Of a stretch of 64,000 nucleotides of DNA, positions 15,878-24,886 are shown piece by piece. Positions within the stretch are counted from its first letter, which is position 1. Every line of letters starts with the position of its first letter. Under the pieces are notes generated by a model. The model did no database searches. It was not told where the DNA came from and saw nothing but the letters and a program-made list of their open reading frames with translations. Both the position numbers and the translations under genes were made by a program. Source of the stretch: Gemmatimonadota bacterium (GTDB taxonomy: Bacteria; Gemmatimonadota; Gemmatimonadetes; Gemmatimonadales; Gemmatimonadaceae); the NCBI GenBank assembly GCA_021299375.1, contig JAJTGR010000059.1, positions 1-64,000 on the forward strand, written 5' to 3'.

Positions 15878-17368
15878 ATGGGGCTGTTCGACAGGAAGCC
15901 GATCGCTGTGCTCGACGACGGCGAACACGGCATGCGCCGCACACTCGGCGCGGGCGACCTCATCATGCTGGCGATCGGCGCCGTCATCGGCGCGGGCATC
16001 TTTTCCTCGCTGGGTACGGCCGCGGCCGGCGAAGTCCTCGCCGACGGAACCGTCGTGCGCTACGGCGCCGGCCCCGCGCTGGTGCTCTCGTTCATCCTGC
16101 TTGGCGCCGTATGCGCTCTGGCGGCGATGTGCTATGCCGAACTGGCGTCGATGATTCCGCAAGCCGGCAGTGCGTACGCGTACTCGTATGCGACCCTCGG
16201 TGAAATCGTCGCCTGGGTGGTCGGCTGGGCGCTCATCCTCGAGTATGCCGTCGGCAATGTAGCGGTGGCCATCGGGTGGGCAGGGTACTTCACGTCGCTG
16301 CTGTCCGGCTTCGGCATTGACCTGCCCGGCTGGATGACCCACGGCTACTGGAACGTGAAGGCCAGTGGCGATCCGGCGATCCGGGCGCTGCTCGACAGCG
16401 CGCCCCGTCTTGCCGGCGTCCCCATCCTGGTCAACCTGCCGGCGTTCGGCGTCGTGGCGGCCATCACCATGTTGCTGATGCAGGGGGCGAAGGAGAGCAC
16501 CCGTGTCAACAACATCATGGTGATCATCAAGCTGGTCGTGCTGGCGCTGTTCGTGATTGTCGGCGCCATGCACATCGACCCGGCCAACTACAAGCCGTTT
16601 GCCCCGAATGGATTTCGCGGCATCCATCAGGGCGCGGCAATCGTGTTCTTCGCCTACATCGGCTTCGACGCGATCTCGACGGCGGCCGAGGAAACCCGGA
16701 ACCCCCAGCGGAACCTGCCGATCGGCATTCTCGGCGGGTTGGCGGTCTGCACGTTGATCTACGTGATCGTGGGCCTGGTTGCGACGGGGCTGGTGCCCTA
16801 CGACCAGCTGCGCAGCGCTGATCCGCTGGCCAAGGCGTTGTCGCTGGCCGGCCTGGATACCGCGAGCTGGATCGTCGCGGCTGGAGCGGTGGTGAGCATG
16901 TCGGCCGTACTGCTCGTGTTCCAGTACGGACAACCGCGGATTTTCTACGCCATGGCCCGCGACGGGCTGCTGCCCAAGTTCGCGGCCAAGCTCGACCCGA
17001 AGACGCGTACGCCGCGCGTGACCACCTTGCTGACCGGCGTACTGGTGGCCCTTGGCTCGCTGGTGGCCGATGATGCCGCCACCTACGACCTCACCAACAT
17101 CGGTACGCTGGCGGCCTTTGCGGTGGTGTGCCTTGGGGTGCTGGTCCTGCGCATTCGCGAACCGGATCGGCCGCGGCCGTTCAAGGTACCGTTCGTGTGG
17201 GCGGTGACGCTCATCGGCGCCGGAGCCTGCGTCTTCGTGATGCAGGGGCTTCCCGCCAGTGCCTGGATGGCGTTCGGCGCCTGGATGGTGATCGGCCTCG
17301 CCTTGTACTTCGCCTACGGCTACCGGAACTCGGTGCTTCGCCGTCCCGGGTCGACCCCCTCTCGCTGA
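15878..17368 (+). CDS. APC-superfamily amino acid permease
   Basis: Starting at ATG 15878 (MGLFDRKPI), the 496-residue protein has about 12 membrane segments. The APC hallmark GDLIMLAIGAVIGAGIFSSLG is at about 27-47. It also has AYSYATLGEIVAW and the EETRNPQRNLP loop typical of the cationic amino acid transporter branch (YfnA/CAT-like). It would import an amino acid with protons; the substrate cannot be read from sequence. It is followed 12 bases later by a DAACS symporter on the same strand, so the pair may be co-transcribed. An upstream in-frame codon at 15818 gives an Arg/Pro-rich extension unlike the family. Confidence 0.88.
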   Translation: MGLFDRKPIAVLDDGEHGMRRTLGAGDLIMLAIGAVIGAGIFSSLGTAAAGEVLADGTVVRYGAGPALVLSFILLGAVCALAAMCYAELASMIPQAGSAYAYSYATLGEIVAWVVGWALILEYAVGNVAVAIGWAGYFTSLLSGFGIDLPGWMTHGYWNVKASGDPAIRALLDSAPRLAGVPILVNLPAFGVVAAITMLLMQGAKESTRVNNIMVIIKLVVLALFVIVGAMHIDPANYKPFAPNGFRGIHQGAAIVFFAYIGFDAISTAAEETRNPQRNLPIGILGGLAVCTLIYVIVGLVATGLVPYDQLRSADPLAKALSLAGLDTASWIVAAGAVVSMSAVLLVFQYGQPRIFYAMARDGLLPKFAAKLDPKTRTPRVTTLLTGVLVALGSLVADDAATYDLTNIGTLAAFAVVCLGVLVLRIREPDRPRPFKVPFVWAVTLIGAGACVFVMQGLPASAWMAFGAWMVIGLALYFAYGYRNSVLRRPGSTPSR

Positions 17369-17380
17369 CCGAATCGATTC

Positions 17381-18667
17381 ATGGTACATCAGGCTGCAGG
17401 ATCCGCCCCGGCCACGCTCCCCGCCAAGAAGGGGTTTCTCGGCATCGGCTTCACCGGATGGATCATCATCTCGATGATCATCGGCATCCTCATCGGATGG
17501 CTCGCGCCGGACTTCGCGCCCAACCTCAAGCCGTTCGCGAACATCTTCCTGCGCATGATCAAGTCGCTGATCGTGCCGCTCCTGTTCAGTACCCTCGTCG
17601 TGGGGATCGCTGGCCACGGCGACGACATGAAGAAGGTGGGCAAGCTGGCCCTGCGGTCGATCATCTACTTCGAGATCGTGACCACGCTCGCGCTGGCGAT
17701 CGGCCTCGTGGCGGTCAACTGGGTCAAGCCGGGCGTCGGCCTGCAGATTTCCGCCAGCGGCAGCAGTGAGGAGTTCCAGGCGCTGGCCGCCAAGACGCCG
17801 ACGTTCGCCTCGGTGCTCGAGCATACGGTGCCGCAGAGCTTCTTCGAGGCCGCCGCGCAGAATGAAGTGCTGCAGATCGTGTTTTTTGCCATCATTTTCG
17901 CGGTCGCGCTCGCGCGCGTCGAGGGGCCGTCGAAGAAATTCATGCTCGATTGGCTGCAGTCGCTGAGCGACATCATGTTCAAGTTCGTGGGCATCGTGAT
18001 GACCTTCGCCCCAATCGGCATCGGCGCGGCCATCGGCGTCACGGTCGGCAAGAGTGGCCTCGACGTGATGCTCAACCTCGCGAAGCTCGTGGGAACGCTG
18101 TATGTGTCGCTGATCGTGTTCGTCGTGATCGTGCTGGTACCGGTGGCGCTGATCATGCGCATCGACCTCAGGCGATTCTGGTCGCTGGTGAAGGAGCCGT
18201 GGCTGATCGCCTTCTCGACGGCTTCGTCGGAAGCGGCGTTCCCGCAGGCGATGCAGGCGATGGAGAAGTTCGGGGTGCCGCGTCGCATCGTGTCGTTCGT
18301 GCTGCCCACCGGGTACTCGTTCAATCTTGATGGCAGCACGCTGTACCTGGCCATCGCGTCAGTCTTTGTCGCGCAGGCGGCCGGTATCGACATGCCGCTC
18401 AGTCAGCAGCTGCTCATGATGCTCACGCTCATGCTGACGTCGAAGGGCGTGGCGGCGGTGCCGCGCGCGTCGCTGGTCATCCTCTCGGGCGCCCTTGCCC
18501 AGTTCGGACTCCCGCTCGAGGGCATCGCCGTCATTCTGGGTGTCGATGCCATCATGGACATGGCGCGTACGTCGGTGAACCTGCTGGGCAACTGCCTGGC
18601 CACGGCGGTCATGGGTCGCTGGGAGGGGGAGTTGCAGGAACCCGCCGTGGAGCCGGTCGCCGCGTAG
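17381..18667 (+). CDS. gltP: dicarboxylate/amino acid:cation symporter (DAACS)
   Basis: This 428-residue transporter is of the glutamate/aspartate/C4-dicarboxylate family. Visible motifs are the early FLRMIKSLIVPLLFSTLVVGI and the re-entrant hairpin FSTASSEAAFPQAM. PTGYSFNLDGSTLYL and a DAIMDMARTSVNLLGNCLA end that normally contacts substrate and cation are also present. The Asp/Asn residues of the last motif are intact, so it should work. The RTSVN rather than DRFRT-type reading is compatible with acidic amino acids or dicarboxylates. The symbol is by similarity only. A sterol desaturase pseudogene follows four bases later. Confidence 0.88.
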   Translation: MVHQAAGSAPATLPAKKGFLGIGFTGWIIISMIIGILIGWLAPDFAPNLKPFANIFLRMIKSLIVPLLFSTLVVGIAGHGDDMKKVGKLALRSIIYFEIVTTLALAIGLVAVNWVKPGVGLQISASGSSEEFQALAAKTPTFASVLEHTVPQSFFEAAAQNEVLQIVFFAIIFAVALARVEGPSKKFMLDWLQSLSDIMFKFVGIVMTFAPIGIGAAIGVTVGKSGLDVMLNLAKLVGTLYVSLIVFVVIVLVPVALIMRIDLRRFWSLVKEPWLIAFSTASSEAAFPQAMQAMEKFGVPRRIVSFVLPTGYSFNLDGSTLYLAIASVFVAQAAGIDMPLSQQLLMMLTLMLTSKGVAAVPRASLVILSGALAQFGLPLEGIAVILGVDAIMDMARTSVNLLGNCLATAVMGRWEGELQEPAVEPVAA

Positions 18668-18671
18668 CGCC

Positions 18672-19650
18672 ATGGGGATCATGCAGGCGTCGATCCCCCT
18701 GTTCTTCGTCCTGATCGCGGTCGAGCTGCTGAGTGCGCGGCTCGGCCGTCGTTCGTTCTATCGCGTGAACGACACCATCAGTGACTTGTCGGCCGGGACG
18801 TTGAGTCAGGTGGCGGGCATGTTCACCACGCTGCTGCTCATCGGGGCCTACGGATGGGTATCGGAGCACGCCAGGCTCCAGCGGGTACTGCCCGTCCCGG
18901 CGTGGCCCGACGCGCACTCTTCGTTCGCGCCTCGGAATCGTTGGCGGGCGCAGCCGCTGGCGTGGGTCGGTTGGACCGTGGCCTTCGTGGACGTGGACCT
19001 GGCGTACTACTGGTTCCATCGGGTCCCCCACGAGGTGAATCTCTTCTGGGCAGGGCACGAGAAGTACCATTGAAGCGAGGAGTACACCCTTGCCGTGGCG
19101 CTGCGCCAGAGCGCCCTCGGCGGCGTGCTCTCGTGGGTGTTCCACGTGCCGCTGGCCGTCCTGGGCATGTCGACCGAGCAGGTCACGGTCTGCTACGCGC
19201 TGAACCTCATCTGCCAGTTCTGGATCCACACGCGGGCGATCGATCGCCTGCCGGCATGGTGTGAGGCGGTGCTCAATACGCCGTCGCATCATCGCGTGCA
19301 TCACGGCGTGAATCCGGCGTAGCAGGACCGCAACTATGCTGGCGTGTTCATCGTGTGGGACCGGTGGTTCGGTACGTTCGCGCCGGAGCGCGAAGAGCCG
19401 GTGTACGGGCTCACCGCACCGCTGCGAAGCTGGAATCCCCGCAGGGTGCCGCTGCACCAGACCGTGACGAGCGCCCGCCACATGATGTAGGCGCGTACGT
19501 GTGCAGCAGGTTGCGACCGGCGCGTCGTACGTCGTGCTGGCGCTGACGAATGTGGGTGGGGTGCTCGAAGTGCGCCGCTGAGCACTTGTCGCCGAGCAGG
19601 CGCGCCTCGGGGCGCTGACGACGGCGGGCGCCATGCACGACGCCGAGTGA
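18672..19650 (+). pseudogene. decayed sterol desaturase / alkylglycerol monooxygenase-like gene
   Basis: The frame from ATG 18672 gives a convincing membrane di-iron hydroxylase but is broken by TGA (19071-19073), TAG (19320-19322) and TAG (19488-19490), all in one frame. After a frame change the C-terminal signature LTNVGGVLEVRR continues from about 19501, with another TGA (19579-19581) where the family usually has Trp, and it ends at 19648-19650. His box 1 (HRVPHEVN) and box 3 (HHRVHHG) remain. The second box reads HEKYH where HxxHH is expected. The segment between ARHMM and VQQVATG looks deleted. This gene is dead. Confidence 0.9.
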
Positions 19651-19744
19651 CGAACGCATGGACGTGCACCACGCGCCTTCGTGACGGACGCTGCGGCAGG
19701 GTGGGCAAGGTCGGACCGGCGGCACCGCGCGAGCCACCTGACGC

Positions 19745-19767
19745 GAGCCGTGAAACGCGAGCGGCTC
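19745..19767 (-). terminator. hairpin after the sugar kinase gene
   Basis: GAGCCG (19745-19750) and CGGCTC (19762-19767) can pair across an 11-base loop, about 65 bases beyond the minus-strand stop at 19830. The stem is short and the call is weak. Confidence 0.35.
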
Positions 19768-19792
19768 ACCGCACAGTCAGTGCGCCGTCCAG

Positions 19793-19828
19793 CTCGCGCC
19801 ACATCGCTCGCGCCACATCGCTTGCGCC
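19793..19828. repeat. 14-bp tandem repeat downstream of the sugar kinase
   Basis: CTCGCGCCACATCG is repeated at 19793-19806 and 19807-19820, followed by a partial third unit (CTTGCGCC). It abuts the kinase stop codon. No function is apparent. Confidence 0.7.
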
Positions 19829-19829
19829 G

Positions 19830-20780
19830 TTAGACCTCCACCCCCAGCAGCCGCCTCGCCCGCCGCACCGCGCCGCGCGCGGCGTCCACCTCGTCGACCC
19901 GCACCGTCGCGCCTGGAACGGCGCTCTTGAGCCGCTGCTCGAGCCGCTTCCGCACCAGCGACCCGCGCGTGAGCAGGCCTCCGGCGAAAGCCACCGGGAT
20001 TGCCGCCCGCTCGTCGACGAAGCAGCGCCGCGCGAGCGTCCGCACATGCAGCGCGAGTTCCTCGACGCAGAAGCTGATCAAGGCATTCGCCCGCAGGTCA
20101 CCCGTGGCCGCGACCTGCGCCACGACGGGAGCCAGTAGCGCGTACGCGCTGGGTGTCGCCTCCGAGGCCCACGGGATCACGTCGTCGAGGGATTCGAGTT
20201 CGAGGGCGGTGAGGATGGCGCCCGTGAGGGCGGTCTCCGGTTCACGGCCATCCTGCGCCGCCGTGATCACGCCAAGGGCCCGGCGACCAAGCCACGCCGC
20301 ACTCCCCTCGTCACCCACGTTCGGTCCCCACCCACCGCAGCGTTCCACGCGCCCGTCGGGCGCCTTGGAAAAGGCGACCGAGCCCGTACCCGCGATCAGC
20401 AGCACCCCGGCGGACTCGCCGAAGGCATCGTCCATCGCGATCGTGGCGTCGGCTTGCACCGACACGTCGTCGGCCACGCGCCGCGCGGCCAGCGCCGACC
20501 ACAGGGCTTGCGCCGCCCGCTCCTGGCCTGCACCGGCCACCCCGACCACGCAAACCGCTGGGCGGGTTTCGGTGCGTTCGGCGGCAGCCAGCGCCTCCCC
20601 GATCAGTGCCTTGATCACGTCCGCCGCGACGCCTTCGTGCCCTGGCGTGAGGGCACTCGCTGGCCCTTCGACGCGCGCCAGGGTTGCACCGGTGGCGTCG
20701 CTGAGCAGCACCCGGGTTCGGCTGCCTCCGCCGTCCACACCCACCACCAATGGAGTCGGATCGAGTGGTCCGGCGCTCAT
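19830..20780 (-). CDS. BadF/BadG-family amino-sugar kinase (GlcNAc/MurNAc kinase-like)
   Basis: This 316-residue ASKHA-fold ATPase has the phosphate-1 motif VVGVDGGGSRTRVLL at about 10-24, the GTGSVAFS motif at about 128-135 and GGWGPNVGDEGSAAWLG at about 148-164. These are the marks of the BadF/BadG/BcrA/BcrD branch that includes N-acetylglucosamine kinase and the MurK kinase for MurNAc/GlcNAc. The ATG at 20780 overlaps the stop of the upstream symporter by four bases. With a symporter and a NagB-PIG-L enzyme in the same operon, phosphorylation of imported GlcNAc and/or MurNAc is the likely job. Confidence 0.82.
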   Translation of the reverse strand: MSAGPLDPTPLVVGVDGGGSRTRVLLSDATGATLARVEGPASALTPGHEGVAADVIKALIGEALAAAERTETRPAVCVVGVAGAGQERAAQALWSALAARRVADDVSVQADATIAMDDAFGESAGVLLIAGTGSVAFSKAPDGRVERCGGWGPNVGDEGSAAWLGRRALGVITAAQDGREPETALTGAILTALELESLDDVIPWASEATPSAYALLAPVVAQVAATGDLRANALISFCVEELALHVRTLARRCFVDERAAIPVAFAGGLLTRGSLVRKRLEQRLKSAVPGATVRVDEVDAARGAVRRARRLLGVEV

Positions 20781-22315
20781 GAACGAGTCCCCTGATCGGA
20801 AGGCGTCGCCACCGGCGCCGCGTGTGTGAACGAGCTGAGTAGTCCCGTGAAGAAAGTAAGCGAGGTCCCGATCAACACATACCAGGGCCACGCGATCTGC
20901 GCGAATGGCGCCAGCGTGGGGGCCAGCGAGGGAAACCAGCCGCTCAGCGCCTTGGCGAAGACCACGAAACTCATGGTGCCGATGCCAACGGCCATCCCCG
21001 TAATGGCGTCACGCTGCAGCGCCCGAGGTACCAGCATGGCCAGAAAGAATGCGCCCAACAGGCCGCCGTACGTGAAGGAGGCGATGGAGAGCGCAATGGT
21101 CACCACCGGCGTCCCTTCGTTGCGATACAGCATGGCACCGCCGATCAGGATCGCGGCCCACACGAGCGTGAACGTCTTGCTGATGCGGAGCAGGCCCGGG
21201 TCGTCCGGCTTCCTGCCCGTGAGCGGCAGGTACAGGTCATGCAGCGTCGCCGCCGCCAGCGAATTGAGGGCACCGCTGACGGTGCTCATGGCCGCCGCCA
21301 GGATGGCGGCGATGACGAGCCCCGTGAGACCCGGCGGCATCGCCTCCACGATGAACCGCGGGAAGATCGCGTCGGGACGGGCGAAGGTCTCCCCCTGGTA
21401 GTAGGCGAACAGCCCGGTGCCGATGAGCAGGAACAGCCCGAACTGCGCCAGCACCACCACGCCGCTGCCGATGAGGGACCGGCGCGCATCGGCAAGGCTG
21501 CCGGACGCCATGAGCCGCTGCACGATCAGTTGGTCGACGCCATGCGACGCCATGCTCAGGAACGCGCCGCCGATCAGCCCTGCCCACAGCGTGTGCGGCC
21601 GGTCGATGCCGGTGTAGGTGTCGATGAGTCGCAGCTTGCCCTGTGCGTCGGCACCGCGCAGGATGGCCGACCACCCGCCCTCGACTCCCTGGCCGAGCAG
21701 CCATAGCGCCGACAGGCCGCCGATCAGGTACACCCCGGTCTGCACGACATCGGTCCACACCACGGCGCGCATACCGCCGTGATACGTGTACAGCACGGTG
21801 AACGCACCGAGAATGAGGATCGACAGCGGACCGACATACGCGGGGGGCACGACCGGGCCGATGATCAGGCCCACAGGGATGGCGGTGGCGAAGACGCGCA
21901 CCGAATCGCCGAAGGCGCGGGTGACCATGAAGACCACCGACGCAAACCGTCGGGTGGCGAGCCCAAAGCGCTTCTCCAGCATGGCGTACGCCGTGACCAG
22001 TTCCCCCTGGTAGTAGCGCGGCAGGAGCGTGTACGCGATGATCACACGGCCCACGACGTACCCCGCTGCCACCTGCAGGAATGCCAGGTTGCCGACGTAT
22101 GCCAACCCGGGAATCGAGATGAAGGTCAGGGCGCTCGTTTCGGTGGCCACTACCGAGAAGAGGATGGCCCACCACGGAATGCGCTGGCTCGCCACGAAGT
22201 AGTCACGCGCATCCTTCTGGTCGCGCCCGAGCCAGATGCCCAGCAGCGTGGTCCCCACGAGATACACGATCAGCACCAGCCAGTCGATGCCGGTGAAGGC
22301 GTTGCTCATGCTCAT
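20777..22315 (-). CDS. sodium:solute symporter, probable amino-sugar importer
   Basis: This 512-residue protein of the SSS family has about 13 membrane segments. Typical elements are an N-terminal WLVLIVYLVGTTLLGIWLGR, the RIPWWAILFSVVATETSALTFISIPG sodium-site region and AAAMSTVSGALNSLAAATLHDLY. Such symporters (NagP/SglT-like) import sugars with sodium. Its place between a BadF-type kinase and a NagB-PIG-L fusion makes N-acetylglucosamine, or related wall sugar, the likely substrate. The start is ATG 22315, about 25 bases after the nagB stop; an ATG six bases inside is equally possible. Confidence 0.87.
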   Translation of the reverse strand: MSMSNAFTGIDWLVLIVYLVGTTLLGIWLGRDQKDARDYFVASQRIPWWAILFSVVATETSALTFISIPGLAYVGNLAFLQVAAGYVVGRVIIAYTLLPRYYQGELVTAYAMLEKRFGLATRRFASVVFMVTRAFGDSVRVFATAIPVGLIIGPVVPPAYVGPLSILILGAFTVLYTYHGGMRAVVWTDVVQTGVYLIGGLSALWLLGQGVEGGWSAILRGADAQGKLRLIDTYTGIDRPHTLWAGLIGGAFLSMASHGVDQLIVQRLMASGSLADARRSLIGSGVVVLAQFGLFLLIGTGLFAYYQGETFARPDAIFPRFIVEAMPPGLTGLVIAAILAAAMSTVSGALNSLAAATLHDLYLPLTGRKPDDPGLLRISKTFTLVWAAILIGGAMLYRNEGTPVVTIALSIASFTYGGLLGAFFLAMLVPRALQRDAITGMAVGIGTMSFVVFAKALSGWFPSLAPTLAPFAQIAWPWYVLIGTSLTFFTGLLSSFTHAAPVATPSDQGTRS

Positions 22316-22339
22316 GCCCCCGCCACCTGCCCGCTGGCC

Positions 22340-24298
22340 TTACGCGATGACATAGGCCTCCATCGCGAAGTACTCGGCCAGACCGAGCTGATCGAGCTGG
22401 CTGGCCGTGGTCTTGTTGCGCTGCTCCACGCGCTGCCAGAACTCCCGTTCGTCCTGACCGGGGAAGGGGGCCGAGTCCTTCTGTGACTGGTGCTTGAAGA
22501 TCGCCTGGATCTTGAGCGTGAGTTCCTCCTGCGACAGCGGCACCAGCACGGTCGCCTCGGTGATTGGCCACTCCTGCCAGGCGCCACGGTACAGCCAGAC
22601 CTCAGGACGCGCCGCCCCGGTGCCATACACGTCGTCGAGCGCCCGGTCGATGGCTTCCTTGCACATGCGGTGTGTGCCGTGCGGATCGGACAGGTCACCA
22701 GCCACGAAGATCAGCTCGGGCTGCAGTTCGCGGAGCAGGTCGGCGACAATGGCCACATCCACCGGCCCGATCGGGTCCTTGCGTACCTTGCCCGTTTGGT
22801 AGAAGGGCAGGTTGAGGAAGCGGGCATTGGCCTTCGACAGCCCCATCACCTCGATCCCGCTCACGGCCTCCGATTCACGGATGATGCGCTTGATGTCCTG
22901 CACCTCGGGGATATCCACGTCCCCGGGCTGCTTGCGCTGCAGGAAGTCCTGCACGATGGTCGCCAGCTCCTGCACGGTGGCGTTCCGTCCCATGTGCTCC
23001 TCGTCGAGACGCACCAGGAAGTCGAGATAGCGGCGCACGTCGTGATCGAAGACGGCGATGTTGCCGCTCGTCATGTAGGCGACGGTCATGTCATTGCCGT
23101 TCTCCACGAACTTGCGGAGAATGCCGCCCATCGAGATCACGTCGTCATCAGGGTGGGGCGAGAAACAGATGGTCTTGAGGCGGCGTGGCAGCTTGCTCTT
23201 GCCGCGGATCTTGGCGCCCAGGATGTTGAACACCAGCCCGTTCACCGCCCCCGGGGACCCATGTCGTGCCACCAGCGACGACAGGCCGTTCTCGGCGTAA
23301 TCGTGCTGGGTGAGCTTGAGGATCGCCTTGCCACACCGCGCCGCCAGCCATGTCACGGCACGGACGGCCAGCGCTTCCTCCCATACCACCTCATCGATCA
23401 GCCATGGGGTCGCCACGCGGGTGAGATCCGCGGCGGCTGCGTCGTCGACATAGAACGTCGTGTTGGGATGCCGCTGGAGGAACGTGGCTGCCACGGCGCG
23501 GTCGATTTCCCCCTCGACGGCACGACGCACGACGCCGGCCTTGTGCTCGCCCGTGGCGAGAATCGCGATCTCGCGGGCGCCGAGAATGGAGGCAATCCCC
23601 ATGGTGATTGCCTCCCGCGGCACGTTCTCCTCGCCGAAGAAGTCGGCGGCGGCGTCGCGCCGGGTGATACTGTCGAGGTGCACCAGGCGCGTGCGGCTCG
23701 TCTCGCCGGAGCCGGGTTCATTGAAGCCGATGTGACCCGTCTTGCCGATGCCGAGCAGCTGAAAGTCGATGCCGCCCGCCGCCACGATGGCCGCCTCGTA
23801 CGCCTGGCAGGCCGTCTCCACATCCCCCCGGGCAAGAGACCCGTCGGGGATGTGGACGTTCACCGGATCGATGTCGACGTGAGAGAACAGGTTCTCCCAC
23901 ATGAACCGGTGGTACGAGTGGATGCTGTCGGCCCGCATCGGGTAGTACTCGTCGAGGTTGAACGTCACGACGTGCCGGAAGCTCAGCCCCTCCTCGCGAT
24001 GCAGGCGAATGAGTTCGCGATACACGCCGATGGGCGTTGATCCGGTCGCAAGCCCCAGCACCAGGGGACGGCTGCTGGCCGCGCGCTCGCGGATGAGGGT
24101 GGCGATGCGTCCCGCGACCAGCCGGGCCATCGCGCCGTGCTCGTCGATGATGATCGTGGGAATGCGCTCACGCGCGGTGCCGTCGACGCCGTCGAGGGCG
24201 AAAGGCGATCCCCCAACGCGCACAGGCCCGCCACTCGTCGCGAGTGAGCGGGCCTGCAACACGTCAGGAGCCGCCGAGTGTCCGGTGGCCAGTGACAT
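22340..24298 (-). CDS. nagB: NagB-PIG-L fusion: glucosamine-6-phosphate deaminase with deacetylase domain
   Basis: This 652-residue fusion has a NagB-type deaminase (about 48-310) with LGLATGSTP, FNLDEYYPM and GIGKTGHIGFNEPGSG. The usual Asp of GxGxDGHI is Thr, as I recall for other fused NagB forms. A PIG-L deacetylase domain (about 385-600) follows, with the metal motif SPHPDDD and the later DPHGTH histidines. The deaminase turns GlcN-6-P into fructose-6-P and ammonia. The PIG-L half could supply the N-deacetylation normally done by NagA, which is not in the window; that is inference. It heads an operon with a symporter and a kinase. Confidence 0.88.
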   Translation of the reverse strand: MSLATGHSAAPDVLQARSLATSGGPVRVGGSPFALDGVDGTARERIPTIIIDEHGAMARLVAGRIATLIRERAASSRPLVLGLATGSTPIGVYRELIRLHREEGLSFRHVVTFNLDEYYPMRADSIHSYHRFMWENLFSHVDIDPVNVHIPDGSLARGDVETACQAYEAAIVAAGGIDFQLLGIGKTGHIGFNEPGSGETSRTRLVHLDSITRRDAAADFFGEENVPREAITMGIASILGAREIAILATGEHKAGVVRRAVEGEIDRAVAATFLQRHPNTTFYVDDAAAADLTRVATPWLIDEVVWEEALAVRAVTWLAARCGKAILKLTQHDYAENGLSSLVARHGSPGAVNGLVFNILGAKIRGKSKLPRRLKTICFSPHPDDDVISMGGILRKFVENGNDMTVAYMTSGNIAVFDHDVRRYLDFLVRLDEEHMGRNATVQELATIVQDFLQRKQPGDVDIPEVQDIKRIIRESEAVSGIEVMGLSKANARFLNLPFYQTGKVRKDPIGPVDVAIVADLLRELQPELIFVAGDLSDPHGTHRMCKEAIDRALDDVYGTGAARPEVWLYRGAWQEWPITEATVLVPLSQEELTLKIQAIFKHQSQKDSAPFPGQDEREFWQRVEQRNKTTASQLDQLGLAEYFAMEAYVIA

Positions 24299-24320
24299 GG
24301 GGAGTCGTGATGGTGAAATG

Positions 24321-24338
24321 GGCGCCCTGGTGGGCGCC
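24321..24338 (-). terminator. hairpin between the ErpA-like gene and the nagB fusion
   Basis: GGCGCCC (24321-24327) and GGGCGCC (24332-24338) form a perfect 7-bp stem with loop TGGT. Read on the minus strand it lies 9 bases after the ErpA-like stop and 23 bases before the nagB start, so it could be a terminator or attenuator separating the two. Confidence 0.5.
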
Positions 24339-24346
24339 TGGATACA

Positions 24347-24703
24347 TCAGGCGGAGAAGGAGCTGCCGCAGCCGCAGCCGCCGGTGGAGTTCGGATTCTT
24401 GAACGTGAAGCCCGAGCCCTGCATCGACGACACGTAGTCGATCGTCGTGCCGCTCAGGTACTGCGCCGAAAACGGATCGACAAACACCTTGATGCCCTCG
24501 ACGTCCAAGGTGATGTCGTCCTCGGCATGGGTGTCCTCGATCACGAGGCCGTACTTGAAGCCGCTGCACCCGCCGGGCATCACCGAAACGCGCAGGCCGC
24601 CCTTCTCCGGCGTCACGCCCTCGGCGTCCATGAACTTGCGCACTTCGCCTGCGGCCACAGGCGTGATGATCACCATGACTTCCGGCTGCTGCATCGTGCT
24701 CAT
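24347..24703 (-). CDS. erpA: HesB/IscA-type iron-sulfur insertion protein (ErpA-like)
   Basis: Started at ATG 24703 with GGAGA upstream, the protein has 118 residues, the normal A-type carrier length. The three conserved cysteines are visible: PGGCSGFKYG at about residues 43-52 and the C-terminal GGCGCGSSF. It delivers Fe-S clusters to target enzymes. A longer reading from 24877 is Arg/Cys-rich and not family-like. It has no obvious link to the amino-sugar genes on either side; it simply lies between them on the same strand. Confidence 0.93.
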   Translation of the reverse strand: MSTMQQPEVMVIITPVAAGEVRKFMDAEGVTPEKGGLRVSVMPGGCSGFKYGLVIEDTHAEDDITLDVEGIKVFVDPFSAQYLSGTTIDYVSSMQGSGFTFKNPNSTGGCGCGSSFSA

Positions 24704-24886
24704 GTCTGCTCTCCGAAGTGGCCGGCACTGATCCCGGCCAGAATGACCGCACCGCGCCGGTCCGGTCGCCCTCGCGATCGATCCCGTGGGTGTCGTGTCG
24801 TGCTGGGGAAAAAATAGCGAGAGGATCACTCCCCTTGCAAGAAACCCCGTGGAGGCCTGCGAGATCCGGGCGTCCACGGGGCGGCG

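Noticed and set aside
15146-17824. An 892-codon minus-strand frame opposite TonB and the permease
   Set aside because: Asp/His/Arg/Gln-rich with no motif; the plus strand has clear transporter topology.
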